This document shows, one piece after another, positions 60,243 through 64,000 of a stretch of 64,000 nt of DNA (the stretch's first letter is position 1; each line of letters starts with the position of its first letter). The notes under the pieces were generated by a model. That model searched no databases and was not told the origin of the DNA. It was given only the letters and a program-made list of their open reading frames with translations. Origin of the DNA: Elephas maximus indicus (lineage: Eukaryota > Chordata > Mammalia > Proboscidea > Elephantidae); the NCBI RefSeq assembly GCF_024166365.1, contig NC_064819.1:164738793-164802792 (forward strand), given 5' to 3'. Position numbers and translations under genes: made by a program.

Positions 60243-60558
60243 CTAAGAGCTTGATTTCAGGGTGTTTTCCATATTGTTGATTTTCCTCTCAGTCAACTTC
60301 CTTTGAATTTGAGGTACACATTTTTGGAAATTTCCACTCAACAGGATGTAGAGGAAAGGGTTAATGCTGCTACAGGTATAGCTAAGACAGATGGCGAGGT
60401 AATAGCCCACATAGAAGGCCAGTGTGGGCTGCTCTATCTGTAAGTTCAACAGTTGTATCACGTGGTAGGGAGCAGAACTTAGAATAAATACTGCCACCAG
60501 CACCAACACCATCTTTGTCAGCTTCATCACTCTCTGCCTTGGAACACTGGGATTGTAA
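60243..60558 (-). CDS. MCHR2: MCHR2 terminal coding exon (melanin-concentrating hormone receptor 2, TM6-TM7 and C-tail)
   Basis: MCHR2 is a class A G-protein-coupled receptor of the plasma membrane that binds melanin-concentrating hormone, an appetite-related neuropeptide, and couples mainly to Gq. The exon begins at 60558 after a 'tttcctttgcag' acceptor. One base completes a split codon, then 104 codons run to TAG at 60243-60245. The protein opens [16 protein letters not shown], followed by TM6 ([20 protein letters not shown]), an extracellular loop with QIEQPTL, then TM7 with [15 protein letters not shown], holding the N-P-x-x-Y motif as NPFLY. The tail is [17 protein letters not shown]. 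This matches the last roughly 104 residues of the 340-residue human receptor, with similar tail length. No frameshift or stop is seen, so this exon looks functional. The remaining exons would be upstream on the minus strand, beyond 60558. I found none up to 64000. MCHR2 is lost in rodents, so retention here is informative. Confidence 0.95.
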
Positions 60559-60575
60559 CTGCAAAGGAAACATTA
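60559..60575 (-). promoter_or_regulatory. MCHR2: MCHR2 last-intron splice acceptor
   Basis: On the minus strand 'taatgtttcctttgcag' gives a pyrimidine-rich stretch and terminal AG at 60559-60560 immediately before the coding exon. It decides the exon start: the conserved NPSVP..QRVMKL protein segment lies just downstream. The GTG at 60530 is an internal valine codon, not a start. Confidence 0.9.
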
Positions 60576-60905
60576 GAATAGACATGAACATAAGCAACAG
60601 TAGAAATGATGGGGCAATGATTTCCTAGAACTTTGGGACAGTTCATAATGGCTTTGTAGTGACATATGAAGGTCATTTTTGTTTCTACTAATTCAGAGCA
60701 TTGTGAAGGTTCTTTTTCATTCCTGCTAAAAATTTCCCAAAGCTGGAACATTTTGAGAAATAAAAAAAAGAACAGAGTATAGAATTACTACCCCATGTAT
60801 AAAATAAACAAACATGAGTCTATACTGACAAAAGCAAATGATTGAATAAAATGGAGAGGAGACAAATCTTCTTTACTGAAGAATCCCAAATAATATATGT
60901 AGTTA

Positions 60906-60945
60906 CTCCCATGAGTTGGAATCAACTCAATGGCAACCAACAACA
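60906..60945 (+). mobile_element. SINE/RTE 3' tail remnant
   Basis: Only 'actcccatgagttggaatca', 'actcaatggcaaccaacaac' remain, matching the shared tail of AfroSINE and RTE. It lies within the last intron of MCHR2. Confidence 0.7.
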
Positions 60946-60954
60946 CTCCCATCT

Positions 60955-61480
60955 TTAGGAGGTAGAGTTTAATTCCTGCCTCCCTGCTCCCTCCTTGAAA
61001 GTGGGCTAGACTTAGTGACTCACTTCCAAATAATAGAGAGATAATAACATTATAGTGGAGAAACCTGGCAATACCTTAACCACATGATCAAGGTTAACAT
61101 CATCAGTGATGCCATGTGGCTATCACGTACTCCCTAACATGACATGATGAGAAGAGCTGATTTTTTCTATACCCAGATGGGGGGACATTCTACAGGATAT
61201 GTGGACAGTACTCTTGAAGGCTGTCAAGGGTATGGAAAACAAGGAAAGACTGAGAAACTGTCACAGACAAGAGGAGATTGGGAAGAACTGACAACTGAAT
61301 GCAACATGGGGCCATGAATTGGGTCCTGGAACGGAAAGAGAATTTTAATAGAAAAACTAATAAATCCGAATGAAGTCTAGAGTTTAGTTAACAGTAATGT
61401 ACCAATGTCAGTTTCTTTATTTGGACAAACATGCCACTGTTATATGTTAACAATGAGGAAACTGAGTGCGGAATTGTATT
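60955..61480 (+). mobile_element. ancient LINE-1 (L1M-like) 3' UTR
   Basis: 'gtgatcaaggttaacatcat'-like and 'gggggacattctacaggata' blocks, then 'gtcaagggtatggaaaacaa', then 'aaagactgagaaactgtcac', follow old L1 3' UTR order. It is interrupted at about 61490 by unclassified sequence and may resume at 62120. Confidence 0.5.
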
Positions 61481-61489
61481 GCCATGAGT

Positions 61490-62110
61490 TCCCTCGTGGG
61501 GCCTTTTGCCCTTGGTTCTTTGCGAAATGGCTTAGAGGATTTCCCAAGGTTTTTTTTTGCTTCTACACTTAAGGGTTTGTTACTTTGGTTTGGTTTGGTG
61601 CCTGGTAATTGACAGTGCCTGAGTTGATTAACATTTCCTAGGTAATCAAGGATTGGTTGGGCTCCAATTCAGCTAGGGAGGTCCCACCTTGAAGTTAATG
61701 ACATATTCCCTATAGGAGGGAGTGAAACATAGAGGTTTTAGGGCTTTCTGCCTGAGAGCTGAGAGGGTGTCATGTCCATCAGGACACAGAAGCCCTGTAC
61801 CAGAAACCCTCCCAGACCTGAGTAAAAGAGCTGGTAACATGCTTAGAGCTGTGGATGGCAGCAATGATGCAGTAGAGACAACGAGTGGGTCCAAAGAGTG
61901 GAGCAGAGCTGAGATGAAGAGCTGCATCAGCAGGGGGCATGTCGGCCCTAAGAGTTGTATTGGCAGGGTGCATATCTGCTCCAGAGAAACTTCATGGAGC
62001 GTTTGAGAGTGAACATCTGTTCTCAGGAGGGTAAGTGTGTTCCTTTGAGATGCTGAGGGCAGTTCCACTCTGTTCTGTAGGGTTGCTATGAGTCAGAAGC
62101 AAACCATCGG
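61490..62110. other. unclassified insertion-like segment with SINE-like end
   Basis: About 600 bp lying between two halves of an old L1 3' UTR. Its right end (62050-62115) reads 'gcagttccactctgttctgt', 'agggttgctatgagtcagaa', like an AfroSINE or RTE tail, but the body is not the SINE body. A 131-codon minus-strand frame (61673-62068) shows only repeated gca/tgc-type phrases and no domain. It could be a composite or rare repeat. Confidence 0.4.
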
Positions 62111-62119
62111 CAATGGATT

Positions 62120-62420
62120 ATTGCAGGTATGATGATTCCAGGAGTTTTGTGTGCATTGCAATGAATGATTGAACACAGTAGAGAGAGTGCTATGGGATGG
62201 CTGGTATCAAAAATAATGGGGAAGTTGAAAAGTGGAAGTATATTTGACCTCTACCTCATAGGAACCAGCTTTTGGTCAAACTTATCCCTCATGAAGTTAG
62301 TTATAAAGTTATCCCTGGAGTTATCACCTTAGGAGTATATGGGGACTCTCTGTACTGTCTTTGTAACTTTTCCGTACATTTAAAATTATTCCAAAAAAAA
62401 TTATTAAAAAGTTTCCAAAT
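62120..62420 (+). mobile_element. ancient LINE-1 (L1M-like) 3' end
   Basis: 'gggactctctgtactgtctt', 'tgtaacttttccgtacattt' and 'aaaattattccaaaaaaaat' are the terminal 3' block of old L1 elements. Probably the continuation of 60955-61480. Confidence 0.55.
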
Positions 62421-63737
62421 TTTGTCATGTTATGTCATAGTCAGACATTTAACAGAAATCTCCCTGGGGACATGGTTGATGCAGATGAACAATTCTTGGG
62501 CAAACCAAAAAAAAAAAAAAAAAAAAATTCGTGGGAGTAATATGAAAAAAGGCAGCGTGGCTAAAAATCACTTGAAAACAATGATTTATCTGCAGTTTAT
62601 CAGAGTAGACACCATTCCTCTAACTTCTTGTATTTTGAGGCATATCTGAATTGTGCAAGCTTTGTTTCATAAAATGCTTTCAGCATTTCTGGGAAAAATC
62701 TTAGGAACAAAATGACCTGATTTGGACAACTGTTTTAAAAGGACCAAAACATCCTCTTCAACTTTTGATATCCTAGTGTTCTGTATGATTCCATTTCAAT
62801 CTGCTTACCAATTCAAGTCCTTGGAAGTATTTAGAAGCTAATTTTTTTTTTCCTATGACTTCTTCCCTTTCCCAGTCTAAATGGACTACCCTTTAATAGC
62901 GTAAGATTATCAAAGAATTTCAAGAAGCTAGGTGGGAAAAAGACTGTGAGCCCACAGACCACGTCAACTTTTGGTATCAGGATTTTGACTACTGGTGGTT
63001 ATATTGTTCACATCTTTTTTTTTTTAAAATCTTCAGATTTAAAAGCTTAAGATTTGAATATAGTGTGCAGAGAAAACCCAGAAACCTGCCTTTCCAAAAG
63101 AAATACAAAAATCTATTTGAAAGACAAGTTTTAGTGGTGGCTCTGACCCAACATGTTAGATAATTACTGACTGACTTATTTAAACAACTTGGTAAGTAAA
63201 ATTTCAAAGTGAAATAATTTAGATTTATTCAAGCAGTTTTAGAGACAAGTATCTTTAAAGGTCTTTCCCAAGTTTATTTTCTCTAGGTAAGTCTTTGGTT
63301 TCATTTACCTCTAAATATTTAAAATTAATCAGATCCTTCTCCTGTAAATTAAAAAAAAAAATAAAACATAAAACTTAAAGGTTGCACATAACATCTAAGA
63401 TAGTTACATATGTACACAACTCTGCAAAAAATGTAACAAAAACATTTAAATGACATTTGTTGATGACAAATATTAAATTCTTTAAATAGAGTCTTGAGTT
63501 TTGTTCACATTTTAATGAAACCATTACATTAGTGATTTCAACATTTATCACTGAGAGATCATCAGAAAGCTGCTTCAAAACATGTCTTATTTTCAGAAAA
63601 TGACACACACATATATATATAGAAATACTCATATGTTCAAGTGTAGCATGTTTCAAGTGATTATCACTTAAGTTGCCATTGTAGATGTCTTAGTTTATCT
63701 TTATTTTTCTTCTGCCAACTAAAGTAGGGAGCAACAT
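62421..63737. other. intronic, AT-rich, no recognised element
   Basis: Presumed MCHR2 intron. It contains an A run at about 62507-62527 and T or A runs near 62840 and 63350. No further MCHR2 exon was recognised on the minus strand. Confidence 0.5.
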
Positions 63738-64000
63738 TAGTAAAATGGTGGAGTAGAGACCTCTAGGGGAGCGCCTCCCCAGAAACATCAAAAAGTTGGC
63801 AAAGCTCTCAGAAACAATCTTATAAGAACTCTGGAAGATAGTCAAAAGTTTCCATAAACTAAGTAAACATATGACAGAAAAAAGGTCACTGAAACAGGAC
63901 AGAAGATCTTTGTGGTGTTTTAACTTACCTAAGCCCCGCCCTTCTCCCCAGCATTGCAGTAGTTTTGAAAATGGTGGCCAATGTTCCTGGTGTTGGAGGG
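63738..64000 (+). mobile_element. probable LINE-1 5' UTR, continues past the window
   Basis: 'aaaatggtggagtagagacc' with 'cgcctccccagaaacatcaa' and 'aagttggcaaagctctcaga' resembles the opening of old L1 5' UTRs. A later 'cttacctaagccccgccctt' block fits the same. It is truncated by the window edge, so completeness is unknown. Confidence 0.5.

Noticed and set aside
60382..60751. Other minus-strand frames around the MCHR2 exon
   Set aside because: They are shifted frames of the true exon or extend into the intron. The conserved receptor frame and the splice acceptor decide between them.
60559..64000. A second MCHR2 exon
   Set aside because: I looked on the minus strand for the TM4-TM5 coding segment and found no matching frame with splice sites; the last intron probably extends beyond the window.

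Overview
This is a mammalian, almost certainly afrotherian window, most likely elephant or a close paenungulate. The species call is inference. It rests on many copies of a tRNA-like SINE of the AfroSINE type (5' end 'gccctggtggc', 3' end 'gagtcggaatcgac'), plus RTE/BovB-class LINEs whose 3' ends resemble the SINE tail. The window is AT-rich and intergenic to intronic, with very little coding sequence.

The only protein-coding gene I can support is the terminal coding exon of MCHR2 (melanin-concentrating hormone receptor 2) on the minus strand at 60243-60558. It encodes TM6, TM7 and the C-terminal tail, with a good splice acceptor and an intact stop codon. Earlier exons would lie at higher coordinates, and I did not find one before 64000. 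The window is therefore the last part of MCHR2 plus about 60 kb downstream of its 3' end.

Layout. 1-11900: old MIR, L2 and L1 debris, eight or more AfroSINE copies (several with exact target-site duplications), and two RTE 3' ends. 11936-21348: a near-complete antisense LINE-1 with an 11-bp target duplication, ORF1 and ORF2 remnants and a tandemly repeated 5' UTR. It was later invaded by two SINEs and a second L1, and that L1 was itself hit by two LTR-like elements. 21500-22465: a homopyrimidine tract of almost 1 kb. 22.5-35 kb: sparse repeats, an RTE copy (29331-30505), a MER5-type DNA transposon fossil and a possible LTR. 35270-40915: a nested stack in which a 3.6-kb L1 interrupts an RTE element, which is flanked by older L1 pieces. 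41-56 kb: L1 3' ends, LTR and L2 fossils, and a long TATC microsatellite (50264-50710). 56-64 kb: one weak exon candidate, antisense MaLR-like LTRs, an AfroSINE, the MCHR2 exon, old L1 pieces, and the apparent 5' end of another L1 leaving the window.

Nothing resembles a new gene system. The best signals are mobile-element history: nested insertions whose duplications can be read directly, an RTE-L1 chimeric reading frame, L1 5' UTR monomers with a long open frame, and two LTR-like elements sharing one 5-bp target. Open frames elsewhere are explained by repeats or by stop-poor composition.
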